Origin: Symsagittifera roscoffensis
Lineage: Eukaryota > Xenacoelomorpha > Acoela > Convolutidae
Reading direction: 5' to 3'
DNA: 64,000 bases
Assembly (NCBI RefSeq): GCF_963678635.1
Contig: NC_087062.1
Location: 97,145,705-97,209,704 of the forward strand
Part shown: piece by piece, positions 47,384 to 56,464 of the stretch
How the letters are laid out: each line of letters starts with the position of its first letter
How positions within the stretch are numbered: position 1 is the first letter of the stretch
Translations under genes and position numbers: made by a program
The notes under the pieces: model-generated
Database searches by the model: none
What the model saw: the letters and a program-made list of their open reading frames with translations, nothing else
What the model was told of the DNA's origin: nothing

Positions 47384-50300
47384 ATGGCGACAGAGTCAAC
47401 TCCAATGCCCAATGCAGAGGAACCGAACCAGAAACCCATAGAGTTCTCACCGATAGATGACGAGGAAGATGCAATAGGCAACACCGAAGAAACGGTGAAA
47501 GAAGACTCTCAAGTAAAGAGGACATCTTTTACGGAAAAATTGGGAATAATGTTCGGAATAAAAACGAAAGAAAACGTGACTGAAGAACCAAAAGCAGAAA
47601 GAGCACGAACATTTGGGACAGTGAGCACGAAGACCTCAGAAGCCAATCCAAGAGAGGAACAAGCTAAAGCAGAGGCTACGGCCGAAGAGAGACCGACGGC
47701 TGACCATGAAGAGACTACCATTGAGCTGGGTGACTTGTTGGCGAAATTAAATCAGATTGACAAAAGACTTAAGCACAGTGAAGAAGACAGAGAGGTGATA
47801 AAAAAGGAGATAAGATACAACAAGCACGAGTATCTAGACAGTTATTTTAACCTAGCTAAGGCAACAGATGAGAGACTCAAGGAAATGTCAGATAAGGTAG
47901 AAGCCACCAATGAAGAACGAGAAAAGAACATCAAAACAGACATGCAACAGTTGAAGAACCGATATGATGATGTCAACAGCCAATTAGGGAGCCTGGAAAG
48001 GAGAATGGACACAATGAGCAAGAGTCAAGCCGAGAGTTCGTGTGCAATACAGGCGAAGTTGGATGCAATCTTGAGAGGTTCCACTCCACAAGAAAGACCG
48101 GCAGCGGATCGTACGCAAAGCACCAGAGTTGACTTTGTAGAACCACAAAGGAACAAACGGCAATCGACACCGTTGCCCTTAACCAGGGATGCGATAAGCA
48201 TAGCACCAACAGCTGCGAAAACAATAATGAAGAATGGAACGTCGAATACAACGACTGCTCCGGGAGATTCGACAGCTAACAGCAACACAGGACCGGATGC
48301 TATGACATGGGCCAGCACTTGGGAGATGATGAACAGGACTCTAGAGGCCTTTGCCACGAGGAACACTGACTCGAGCGACAGGAGAGAGGGAAAAACAAGA
48401 AAGACATTCAAGAAGCCAAAAGAATTCAAGGACGACTCCGATGGATGCATTGACACTTGGGTGGAAGTGATGAGATTACATCTAGAACAAGACAACTTGA
48501 GTGACGAAAGACAAGCATGTACAGCCATACTGAGCAACTTGGAAGGAACGGCATTAAAATGCGTGGTCGCAAAGAAGGAGGAAGAACGCGACACCGCGGA
48601 CAAGATCTTCGAGATATTGCTGAATCGATTCGGGTCAGGCATGAAGGGTCACCAAGCGATGATGCGATTTGAAAAGAGAAGGCAGAGGGACGACGAGTCA
48701 ATAGATCGGTTCCTAGATGACCTCGAGAGCTTGAGAAGGAGGAGTGACCCAGAGGAGTCGACAAATAGACGGAACTTTAGCATTGCCTCGAAGTTCATCG
48801 ATGGGGTGAAAAGTGATGACTTAAGGACAATGTTAGCAACATACTACACATTGTCGAAGGACAGCGCACCCACCCCAGAAGAAATGAGACAGAAATCAAG
48901 AGAATACATGCTGATGAAACCTAAGAAGTACTCATATTCCGAAAACAGGAACACGCCAGGGGGAAGCCAACCCCAGAGATCATCATGGTACAAACCTAGA
49001 GATGATATGGACAAGCGCAGATCATGCGCGAACTGCGGGTCAGCGGATCATCATGTGGCTGACTGCACAACGTACAAACAAGGCATGAAGAGCCTAGGTT
49101 ATGCACCGGATGAAGAGGATATGAGCCAGATGGAGGAACACGAGTACTATAATGGCTTAATCATCAAGATAGGCGCCAGATGCTTCTTCTGTAACCAGGA
49201 GGGGCACTTCAGAATGGATTGTCCCTTGTTCTGGGAAGCGGTCAAGGACCAGAATCACCCCAAACATAAGTTGGCATTAGCGGCGGTGCAGAATCAGCGG
49301 AACAGGCAAAACGAGTTTGAATCTAGGAACTTGGGGGCACCAAACACCGAATTGCCGACGAAGACAGTGAAAGCTGTTACACATGTTAGCGGTGCGTTAG
49401 AGTCCGCGGCCGGAAGCTCTCTAGAGATAAATTATGAGAAAGCGGCGACGGAAGCAATTGCCAAAGTGAAACAAGATCTGGCTGCGAAAGAAATAGAGCA
49501 ACGACTAAAGTTGGAGATCGAAAGACAGAATTTTAACGAAGCATTAACCGGATCAAACTCAAAACCAGAGGCTAGAACGGGCTCAATGAAGACCGGGAAT
49601 TGTAACACCGTGAAAATGGTGACAGGTAAACCTTTTGGAATATCGAAAATCGGAGCAAGAATAATGTCGATAATCACAGTGGGCGGACACGAGGTAACCA
49701 GAAACTTGAGCGAGCCGAGCGACCAGACGATAATGCACATTGACGTGTATGCAGACTACTTGAGTGGAATAAGTCCACAAACGACTTCCAGAGCGCTCAG
49801 GGCACTACTCACGAGAGGGGGCAGCAAATCGGTACGTGTTGATAATAGGTACACTGAAGCTTATGGTCCACACGAGGTCATGCTAAATATAGATGGAATC
49901 AACATCTATACCAAGACGATGATAACATGCGACGAAGACCTAATTGGACAAATCTATGTAGGGAAAGAAGAATTGAAAGTAAGATCGATTGGACACTGTG
50001 CTATGCTCGAAGAAGATGCAATGCACATCGGGACGGAAGCAGACGTGACAGGGCACGTGCTAGACATAAATGGCAAAAAGACTCAGTTACGTGGATTACT
50101 TGACACGGGAGCAGTCTTGAGCGTCATACCAATTGAAACATGGGAAAAAATGGGCTTTGACAAAGGTGACTTGATAGACTCGAGAATACGGCTGTCAGCT
50201 GCAAACAAAGGGGCCCTTCGGGTGTTGGGCAGGACGCCGATAATAGCCCTCAATTTGGGGGAACGTAACCTGTGGATGAGCTTCATCGTGGTAGAAAACC

Positions 50301-53300
50301 TAGATGAATCTGACCAATTCATTTTGGGCAGAGACTTCATCAGGAATTTCGACGTAACGATTGATCTAAATAATGCAATGTTCAGGATACGGAACCCGGA
50401 TAGGAGGTACGCAATCAAACCGGTAAATTTAACAATGGCGAATGAAAACAAAGCACCGGTATTCTTGAGTAGGAGAGTGAGGTTAAAAGCTAATGAAGCG
50501 GCAATCGTAAGCTTGAGGATGAAAAATTATAATGAACTAAGTGACAACAAGCAAGTGTGTATAGTTCCAAATCCTAATAGTCAAAGCGCTGCTGTTTTAG
50601 GAAGATCATTTTCGATAACGAAGAGCGGCCTCTGCGTCAGTGTCTTGTTGAATACCCTTGATATACCGATCACGATACAGAGAGGGAGGAAGCTGGGATA
50701 TGCTTTACCAGTTAAAACTCGATACGAAACAATTGAAAACTCAAAACAAAATGAAGTTGTTGATTGTCCTAATCACAGGGACAAAATTTGTATCTTGAGA
50801 CGATTGCAGAGAATAAAAGATTCTTCAAGTCTTATCAAATCACTTAAGTCAGAAACGGACGATGGGCTTTCGAGCTGTTCGAACTTTCCAGAGCGACCCA
50901 CACTAGATGAAATGCAAACTGATAAACCGGTTCTGCCAGAGATTGAACATTTAAGGGGCAAACTGAAAGATGAACAGCTCGAAGCTATCAAGGACGTACT
51001 AGAGCGGAACGAGGAGGTTTTTTCAAGGCATAAGGCGGATATCGGGTGTTGTAATTTTGTTGAACATGAAATAGAACTTGAGGACAACGCGGTGCCACAC
51101 AGGGAGGGGGCGAGGCGCATGACCCCACACAAATCGGACGCGTGTAGAAAAGAAATCGAAACGTTACTAGAGTATGACATGATAGAACCATCCAAGTCAC
51201 CGTGGGCGTGTGGAGTAGTGATGGCCAAAAAGAAAGGCGACCAGTTAAGGTTTTGTTGTGACTTTCGATACCTGAACTCCGTCACGGTGAAGGATGCCTA
51301 TCCCATACCTAGAATTGATGAGAGCCTCTCGAAGTTAGGTGATGCGAAATTTTTTACGACTCTTGATTTAGGCTCGGCCTTTTGGCAGGTACCATTAAGG
51401 AAGCAAGACAGGGACAAGACAGGGTTCGCCTGCGAGTTGGGTCTGTTTCAATGGAAACGGATGCCGTTTGGACTCTGCAATGCAACAGCCACGTTTCAGC
51501 GGCTGATGGCACACGCGTTGACAGGCGTGACGAAGAAGTACGGCAACCTGGTAATGTGCTATGTGGACGACGTGGTAATAGCAACGCCAATACTAGAAGA
51601 CCACATCGAGAGGCTTGACGAGGTGTTCGCGTGCATGAAAAGATCGGGGCTGAAGTGTAAACCATCAAAGTGCGAGATACTCAAGGACTCGATTAAATAC
51701 TTGGGCAGGATGGTAGATAAACACGGTATCAGACCTGACCCAGACGCCGTGGAAGCAGTCCTAACCTGGAAATCACCGAAGACGGAGCACCAGCTGATGA
51801 GCTTCCTGGGTTTCGCCAACTATTATAGAGAATTCATCAAGGGCTATGCGGACAAGGTATACCCGATGCAACAATTAATGAGACACAAGGGCAAGAAGTT
51901 CACGTGGAACAACGCGGCAGAAGAGTCATTCCAGAGAATAAAGAAAGAGCTGTGTGAGGCACCAGTACTGGGTATGCCGACTGAGAAGGGGATGTACGTG
52001 CTAGACACGGATGCGTCAGTAGTCGCTATTTCTGGGATTCTCCATCAAGAACAAGAATGGAATGGGAAGACAGTCTTGAGACCAATAGCATACGGGAGCA
52101 AGGTCCTAAGTGACACAGAAATGAAGTACGGAGCACCGAAAGCAGAGATGTTTGCGGTGGTCACCTTTGTCGAAAAATACAGAGCATATTTAGGCAGTGA
52201 GCCCTTCAAGCTGCGAGTCGACAACCGAGCACTAAGCTGGCTGAAAACGTACTCAATGGACCAGAGCTATATTGGGAGGTGGATAGTTCGCTTGGATGGA
52301 TACAACATGATAATTGAGCACAGAACACGAGATAAACATCAAAATGCTGACAGCTTGAGTAAGAAGACGGAGTTCTACGAGAGGCAAGAACAAAGAGAGG
52401 CGGACAGACCTGAGATCAAAGACGGCTTCTCCTTCATGGACAAAGAAACGTACGACAGTCTTCCACTCACGAGATGGCTGGACAAATCAGGCAAACCGAT
52501 TGAAGATCATCCCGAATTGCCGAAAGAGCCTCTTGAAAAGACCATCTTGAAGAAAAGCAGAGGGATTCCGATAGGAATAATGCTCAAGTCCAAGATCGTG
52601 AGGGAAACACTTAAGGCAAAAGGTTATGATCTCATCCAGGTAGAGGAGGGAACGGTCCGAATAGATGAAGACTTAATGAGGTTGCTTGAGAAACTATCAG
52701 ATGACAAGCCCGTGATCCAAGGGAAAGGTCAGGAGGCACAGGAACTAACCATACTTCGGAGAGAAGAAACAGTGAACAATACTGACGTCTCAAAAGGAAG
52801 CATCACTGACAGCAAGGAAGTTGTGCGATCACTAGTTGAAAAAATCCCCGAAAAAATTCTGGAACAGACAAAAGTCAGGGATAAGAAAGTAACATTCAGA
52901 GAAGAAGTTGAACACCTGGGACTAGATCAAGAGTCCGGGGAGTGGTCCAGATTCATGGAAGAAGACGAAACCGGAGAAGGGAAATTGTCCGGGGAGCGTG
53001 AAGAATGGGATGAAGACTCGGATGAGAGCAGCGAAGACCAAGACAGTCTATGCATGATACTGGCGGAAGAGAAGATAAGACAGCACGACAGGGAATTACA
53101 GACGGATCCATCTTCAGGGACGTACAATCTGGAAATACAAGAGGTACGAGGTGGTGAAGAGCTCGAGAAAATAGCAGTTTCAAGAAAACCACTAAGGGAA
53201 CTATCGTGCAACTCAAACGTCAGAACGAATCTGGTACCAGAAGACGACATGAAAATCGTGAAAAGGATGATATGTGTGAAGCTGAGCGATGACATCCACA

Positions 53301-53656
53301 ACCCTGGTGAAATGAATGGACAGATCAAGGCGCTAAAGGAGCACGTTAAGGCGAGATACAGGCTGTCTGACCTAATAAGGGCCCAGAAGAATGACAAAAT
53401 GACAAGTAACCTCTCCAAGTGGATCCATTCGGGAGTCAAGGAGAAGGGGGAACTTGAGGAAGACAGCTACAAGATCTTGAGCCAGTTCTACAAAGAAAAG
53501 AGAGACTTACTTTATCACACAGCTGAAGGGGTGGTAGCGTGCAAGAGAAGAGATGAGGAAAAATATTACACAAACACAACCTCATCATACTACCACAATT
53601 GTACCAAACGGAGGTGCTTTTCAGATCACACGACCAGATGGGCCACCAGGGGATAG
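47384..53656 (+). CDS. ORF1 part 1: Gag, protease, RT, RNase H
   Basis: 2090 codons. A coiled coil lies at residues 115-220 and a capsid-like Gag domain at about 341-500 (DGCIDTWVEVMRLHLEQDNL). Two CX2CX4HX4C knuckles are at 548 (CANCGSADHHVADC) and 600 (CFFCNQEGHFRMDC). The aspartic protease motif LLDTGAVLSVIP has its Asp at 907. RT follows, with LRFCCDFRYLN near 1288, LDLGSAFWQVPL and the catalytic YVDD at 1393. RNase H has Asp 1541 (LDTDASVVAISG), KAEMFAVV, RVDNRALSWL and NADSLSKK. A linker of about 370 residues, longer than usual, runs to the integrase. The frame leaves the integrase frame at a run of five A (53559-53563) and ends 30 codons later in unrelated sequence. In a cell this polyprotein would form the particle and copy the element RNA into DNA. 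Confidence 0.93.
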   Translation: MATESTPMPNAEEPNQKPIEFSPIDDEEDAIGNTEETVKEDSQVKRTSFTEKLGIMFGIKTKENVTEEPKAERARTFGTVSTKTSEANPREEQAKAEATAEERPTADHEETTIELGDLLAKLNQIDKRLKHSEEDREVIKKEIRYNKHEYLDSYFNLAKATDERLKEMSDKVEATNEEREKNIKTDMQQLKNRYDDVNSQLGSLERRMDTMSKSQAESSCAIQAKLDAILRGSTPQERPAADRTQSTRVDFVEPQRNKRQSTPLPLTRDAISIAPTAAKTIMKNGTSNTTTAPGDSTANSNTGPDAMTWASTWEMMNRTLEAFATRNTDSSDRREGKTRKTFKKPKEFKDDSDGCIDTWVEVMRLHLEQDNLSDERQACTAILSNLEGTALKCVVAKKEEERDTADKIFEILLNRFGSGMKGHQAMMRFEKRRQRDDESIDRFLDDLESLRRRSDPEESTNRRNFSIASKFIDGVKSDDLRTMLATYYTLSKDSAPTPEEMRQKSREYMLMKPKKYSYSENRNTPGGSQPQRSSWYKPRDDMDKRRSCANCGSADHHVADCTTYKQGMKSLGYAPDEEDMSQMEEHEYYNGLIIKIGARCFFCNQEGHFRMDCPLFWEAVKDQNHPKHKLALAAVQNQRNRQNEFESRNLGAPNTELPTKTVKAVTHVSGALESAAGSSLEINYEKAATEAIAKVKQDLAAKEIEQRLKLEIERQNFNEALTGSNSKPEARTGSMKTGNCNTVKMVTGKPFGISKIGARIMSIITVGGHEVTRNLSEPSDQTIMHIDVYADYLSGISPQTTSRALRALLTRGGSKSVRVDNRYTEAYGPHEVMLNIDGINIYTKTMITCDEDLIGQIYVGKEELKVRSIGHCAMLEEDAMHIGTEADVTGHVLDINGKKTQLRGLLDTGAVLSVIPIETWEKMGFDKGDLIDSRIRLSAANKGALRVLGRTPIIALNLGERNLWMSFIVVENLDESDQFILGRDFIRNFDVTIDLNNAMFRIRNPDRRYAIKPVNLTMANENKAPVFLSRRVRLKANEAAIVSLRMKNYNELSDNKQVCIVPNPNSQSAAVLGRSFSITKSGLCVSVLLNTLDIPITIQRGRKLGYALPVKTRYETIENSKQNEVVDCPNHRDKICILRRLQRIKDSSSLIKSLKSETDDGLSSCSNFPERPTLDEMQTDKPVLPEIEHLRGKLKDEQLEAIKDVLERNEEVFSRHKADIGCCNFVEHEIELEDNAVPHREGARRMTPHKSDACRKEIETLLEYDMIEPSKSPWACGVVMAKKKGDQLRFCCDFRYLNSVTVKDAYPIPRIDESLSKLGDAKFFTTLDLGSAFWQVPLRKQDRDKTGFACELGLFQWKRMPFGLCNATATFQRLMAHALTGVTKKYGNLVMCYVDDVVIATPILEDHIERLDEVFACMKRSGLKCKPSKCEILKDSIKYLGRMVDKHGIRPDPDAVEAVLTWKSPKTEHQLMSFLGFANYYREFIKGYADKVYPMQQLMRHKGKKFTWNNAAEESFQRIKKELCEAPVLGMPTEKGMYVLDTDASVVAISGILHQEQEWNGKTVLRPIAYGSKVLSDTEMKYGAPKAEMFAVVTFVEKYRAYLGSEPFKLRVDNRALSWLKTYSMDQSYIGRWIVRLDGYNMIIEHRTRDKHQNADSLSKKTEFYERQEQREADRPEIKDGFSFMDKETYDSLPLTRWLDKSGKPIEDHPELPKEPLEKTILKKSRGIPIGIMLKSKIVRETLKAKGYDLIQVEEGTVRIDEDLMRLLEKLSDDKPVIQGKGQEAQELTILRREETVNNTDVSKGSITDSKEVVRSLVEKIPEKILEQTKVRDKKVTFREEVEHLGLDQESGEWSRFMEEDETGEGKLSGEREEWDEDSDESSEDQDSLCMILAEEKIRQHDRELQTDPSSGTYNLEIQEVRGGEELEKIAVSRKPLRELSCNSNVRTNLVPEDDMKIVKRMICVKLSDDIHNPGEMNGQIKALKEHVKARYRLSDLIRAQKNDKMTSNLSKWIHSGVKEKGELEEDSYKILSQFYKEKRDLLYHTAEGVVACKRRDEEKYYTNTTSSYYHNCTKRRCFSDHTTRWATRG
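53559..53563 (+). other. Frame break between RNase H linker and integrase
   Basis: The Gag-Pol frame reads GAG GAA AAA up to this run of five A. The integrase frame is one base back. In element B the corresponding sequence keeps linker and integrase in one frame (with a separate stop nearby) and has one base more at this place. This points to a single-base loss in a homopolymer, biological or from sequencing, and not to programmed frameshifting. No standard X-XXY-YYZ slippery site fits the frame. Confidence 0.7.
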
Positions 53657-55941
53657 ATAAAGTACAACAAAGGATACTTCACAGGTTTGATTGGCCGGGA
53701 ATGAGAAAAGCTTGCGAGAGATGGGTGAATGCCTGCCTAGCATGCCTTCAAGTAAAAGACCCAAGGAAGATGAAGTTTCCCCTCAAGTCTGTCGAAAGTT
53801 CGGAATTCAATGAAGTGGTGCAGATAGACCATCAGAAAATCTGCTTGACGGAGTCGGGTTATAACCAAATACTAGTTATAATAGATCACTTCACCAAGTT
53901 GGCGGAAGCGGTTCCGTGCCAGACAGCCTCAGCAGAGGAGACATGTGATCACCTGATAACGCATTGGATATCGCGGTATGGTTGTCCAATGACTTTCCAG
54001 TCGGACAACGGCAAGGCTTTTGTGGGGGACTTGACAAAAGAATTGATGAAGAGATCACACATTGCTCAAGCGCACTCGACGACCTATCATCCACAGACCA
54101 ATGGGTTGGTAGAGAGACAGAACAGGACACTGGTCAACATGCTCAGGGTGTACTGCTCGAGATACATGACGGACTGGGACAAATACCTGCCACAGGTAGT
54201 AGGAGCCTATAATAGTACTCAGCACTCAACGACGGGTATCAGTCCTTTCATGATGTTGACAGGCAGGGAAAGGGCAATGCCTATAACATTCTTCTACCCG
54301 GAGTACGAGGGGAAGAGGACGTCACCTCAAGCATACGTGAAGGAAGCGATCAAAAGACAACAAGAGCTAAACGAGCTATGTCGGAGAAACACGGCGCAAG
54401 CGCAAATGAGGCAACGCAAGAAATATGACGAAAAGATACTAAGAGCAAAGCCATACGAAGTGGGCCAATACGTGTGGGTCTTCCAAAATGTCATACCGCC
54501 CAAGGGAACAAAGAAACTACTCAAGAAATGGAGAGGACCGTTCATGATTACGGAAGTACATCAACAAGGACGGTTCTATCGCTTGAGTACAGGGCGAGCA
54601 GCACATTACGAAAATCTGAAGCCTCACGTCCCGTCCCCGGAGGACTGGTGCCTACCAAAAGACATGGAAGGTATTGAGTACCTGGTGGTGGAACCAGCGT
54701 GCGAAGTGAATGAGAAAGGCACTAGAGAGAAAAATGATGGTAATGAGAACTTGAGTTTGGACGACAACGAAAAGATAGAAGTGGAGTCGGATGCAGGTTC
54801 ATTTGTAGAAGAAGACTGGAACGACCCAGAGCAAAACGAGGTACCGAAGTGGATGGAGCCGGATCGACCAACACCACCGGAAACCAGGACTGGCAATCGT
54901 AAACGAACAGGTATGAGGTACAATAGGTACGGGGATGACTTCTTGATCGATAAGATACAGCCAGACAAGTTGGGCGATGAACTACTAAGCGCAGGCGAAC
55001 TGGAAGCCGAAGAGGAATGGCAGGTCATTGACGATGGTGGACATTATCCGCAGGATGATTACTCGACGCCAGAATTGGAGACGGATCTCGAGCAGAGTGA
55101 AATAGAAAGGAGGGGGAACACGAACTTGAGGATTCTAGAGTGGATGCGTGATGTCAAAGACGAGAGCCGCGAAGGACAAAGCATTCAGCAAATCGATGTA
55201 TCAGCAGCAAATTACATGAAGACAGAGGACCCTCTTTTCGGATGTACAGCAACAGACAGGCCACTGGACATCCCCAAGGACAATTCAGACCCGACTACAT
55301 CGACGGGGACGTCGATAAATATTTTTGTCCGGGGAGTGGGGGTAGGACTTACCCACACCGAAAATTTGATGATAAAGAAGCTCAAGGAAGTGAGGGAAAC
55401 AAGCGGATTGGAACTGGAGGAAGAAGAACCAGAGCCTACCATAGGAAGGAATTTCAAAACGAAATTCGAAATACCCAATGAATATTCAGAGAACATCATG
55501 ATAACGGATAGCGACTTCATCCTGTCAAACAGGACCAGCGCGATCTGCATCACGGCGGACATGAGTTTCAAATCAAGATTGGAGGCTGACTTCAAAAGAG
55601 AGTACCAGAACGTAGAGTTTCTGTTCAGACAGAGGCCAGGACTGGGAGGCATAGCAGCGCTTCCACCGTCAGTGGCACAAGTCCCGGGCAAATACCTCTG
55701 CTTCCTAGTAACGAGAGTCAACGACAGAAACACAATTGATCCCGAACACGTGATATTGGCACTGACAAGACTACGTGACTTCATGATTGAAAGAGGAATA
55801 GTGGAGGTCTCGATGCCGGTGTACGACCCAAACAGGGGCAAACTGAGCTCGAGGGAATTGTACGCTATCCTACACGTGGTCTTTGCAGAAACAGAGATAA
55901 TGGTGCATCTTCACAAGAAGTACTACTTGAGCATCGCCTGA
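53563..55941 (+). CDS. ORF1 part 2: integrase, acidic tail, macro domain
   Basis: Zinc-binding start (SHDQMGHQG.., then C-x2-C in ACLACLQ), catalytic core with D (VQIDHQKI), D (FQSDNGKAF) and E (GLVERQNRTL), then WRGPFMITEV, the GPY/F motif. About 230 acidic, probably disordered residues follow, then VRGVGVGLTHTENLMIKK, which is conserved in element B. From about 55470 to 55938 the sequence follows the Poa1/TARG1(OARD1) type of macro domain: SAICITADMSFKSRLEADFK, QRPGLGGIAALPP, KYLCFLVT, DPEHVILALTRLRDFMIERG, VEVSMPV and HVVFAETEIMVHL. Macro domains bind or hydrolyse ADP-ribose. The usual GCGLD loop with a catalytic Asp is replaced by YDPNRGKLS, so binding without hydrolysis, or lost function, is likely. 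The integrase would insert the DNA copy into the host genome. Confidence 0.85.
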   Translation: MLHKHNLIILPQLYQTEVLFRSHDQMGHQGIDKVQQRILHRFDWPGMRKACERWVNACLACLQVKDPRKMKFPLKSVESSEFNEVVQIDHQKICLTESGYNQILVIIDHFTKLAEAVPCQTASAEETCDHLITHWISRYGCPMTFQSDNGKAFVGDLTKELMKRSHIAQAHSTTYHPQTNGLVERQNRTLVNMLRVYCSRYMTDWDKYLPQVVGAYNSTQHSTTGISPFMMLTGRERAMPITFFYPEYEGKRTSPQAYVKEAIKRQQELNELCRRNTAQAQMRQRKKYDEKILRAKPYEVGQYVWVFQNVIPPKGTKKLLKKWRGPFMITEVHQQGRFYRLSTGRAAHYENLKPHVPSPEDWCLPKDMEGIEYLVVEPACEVNEKGTREKNDGNENLSLDDNEKIEVESDAGSFVEEDWNDPEQNEVPKWMEPDRPTPPETRTGNRKRTGMRYNRYGDDFLIDKIQPDKLGDELLSAGELEAEEEWQVIDDGGHYPQDDYSTPELETDLEQSEIERRGNTNLRILEWMRDVKDESREGQSIQQIDVSAANYMKTEDPLFGCTATDRPLDIPKDNSDPTTSTGTSINIFVRGVGVGLTHTENLMIKKLKEVRETSGLELEEEEPEPTIGRNFKTKFEIPNEYSENIMITDSDFILSNRTSAICITADMSFKSRLEADFKREYQNVEFLFRQRPGLGGIAALPPSVAQVPGKYLCFLVTRVNDRNTIDPEHVILALTRLRDFMIERGIVEVSMPVYDPNRGKLSSRELYAILHVVFAETEIMVHLHKKYYLSIA

Positions 55942-56229
55942 GTCGGGTACATGGAGGTATCAGATCGGGTGTGAGGGAGGAGTCTTGAGTTAGGTACTGG
56001 GGTGCGGCGCAGGTAAAGGGATCTTAAGATGTGATTGGCATGACAATTGAATTTTAAAAGAAAGAATTGATGGTGCTAAAACATAAAATGAATCTGCATG
56101 TTCTTAAGGGAAAACCCAATCGAATTGCTTTAAGTGATATGAGAATGATAAGATTTTAACCATATGGGTAGAAGGGGGGTCTCTAGGTTAGGAACGTGAC
56201 ATGCTAAGTGTTAATGAGCTTTCTGTTTT

Positions 56230-56232
56230 CAG
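56230..56232 (+). promoter_or_regulatory. Candidate splice acceptor for the ORF2/ORF3 RNA
   Basis: GCTTTCTGTTTTCAG is the best pyrimidine-tract acceptor in the spacer and lies 232 bases before the ORF2 ATG. It matches the acceptors of the host genes in this window. Confidence 0.45.
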
Positions 56233-56362
56233 ATCGAGTTTGAAAAACAAAGTTGAAAATCCAACTACACTCAAGCGAGAAACAGAAAGAGAGAATCTTG
56301 ATTGAACACGCGATAATCCGAATCTACAGCAAGTACTTGCAAGAGAACATTTCTAGAGAATT

Positions 56363-56433
56363 CTTGAATTGGGTAATACTTGAGTTGGTAAGGTAATTCT
56401 TGAGCTGGTAAGGTAATTCTTGAGCTGGTTAAC
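56363..56433. repeat. 20-bp repeat before ORF2
   Basis: TTGAGCTGGTAAGGTAATTC occurs at 56380 and 56400, with a diverged copy before and a partial copy after. Each full unit contains CTGGTAAG or TTGGTAAG, close to a 5' splice-site consensus, and the CTTGAG word. Confidence 0.85.
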
Positions 56434-56464
56434 ATCTACCTATATACATCCCGAAGTTGCAAAA

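Larger units (their letters stand above)
55942..56464 (+). other. Spacer between ORF1 and ORF2
   Basis: 523 bp without a gene. It holds a strong acceptor-like TTTCTGTTTTCAG ending at 56232 and a 20-bp repeat just before the ORF2 start. The layout suits a spliced subgenomic RNA for ORF2 and ORF3, as env genes use in retroviruses. The donor would be in the leader and was not identified. Confidence 0.5.

Noticed and set aside
53540-53600. Programmed -1 frameshift between RNase H and integrase
   Set aside because: There is no canonical slippery heptamer in frame, and element B has one base more here with both parts in one frame. A one-base loss explains it better.
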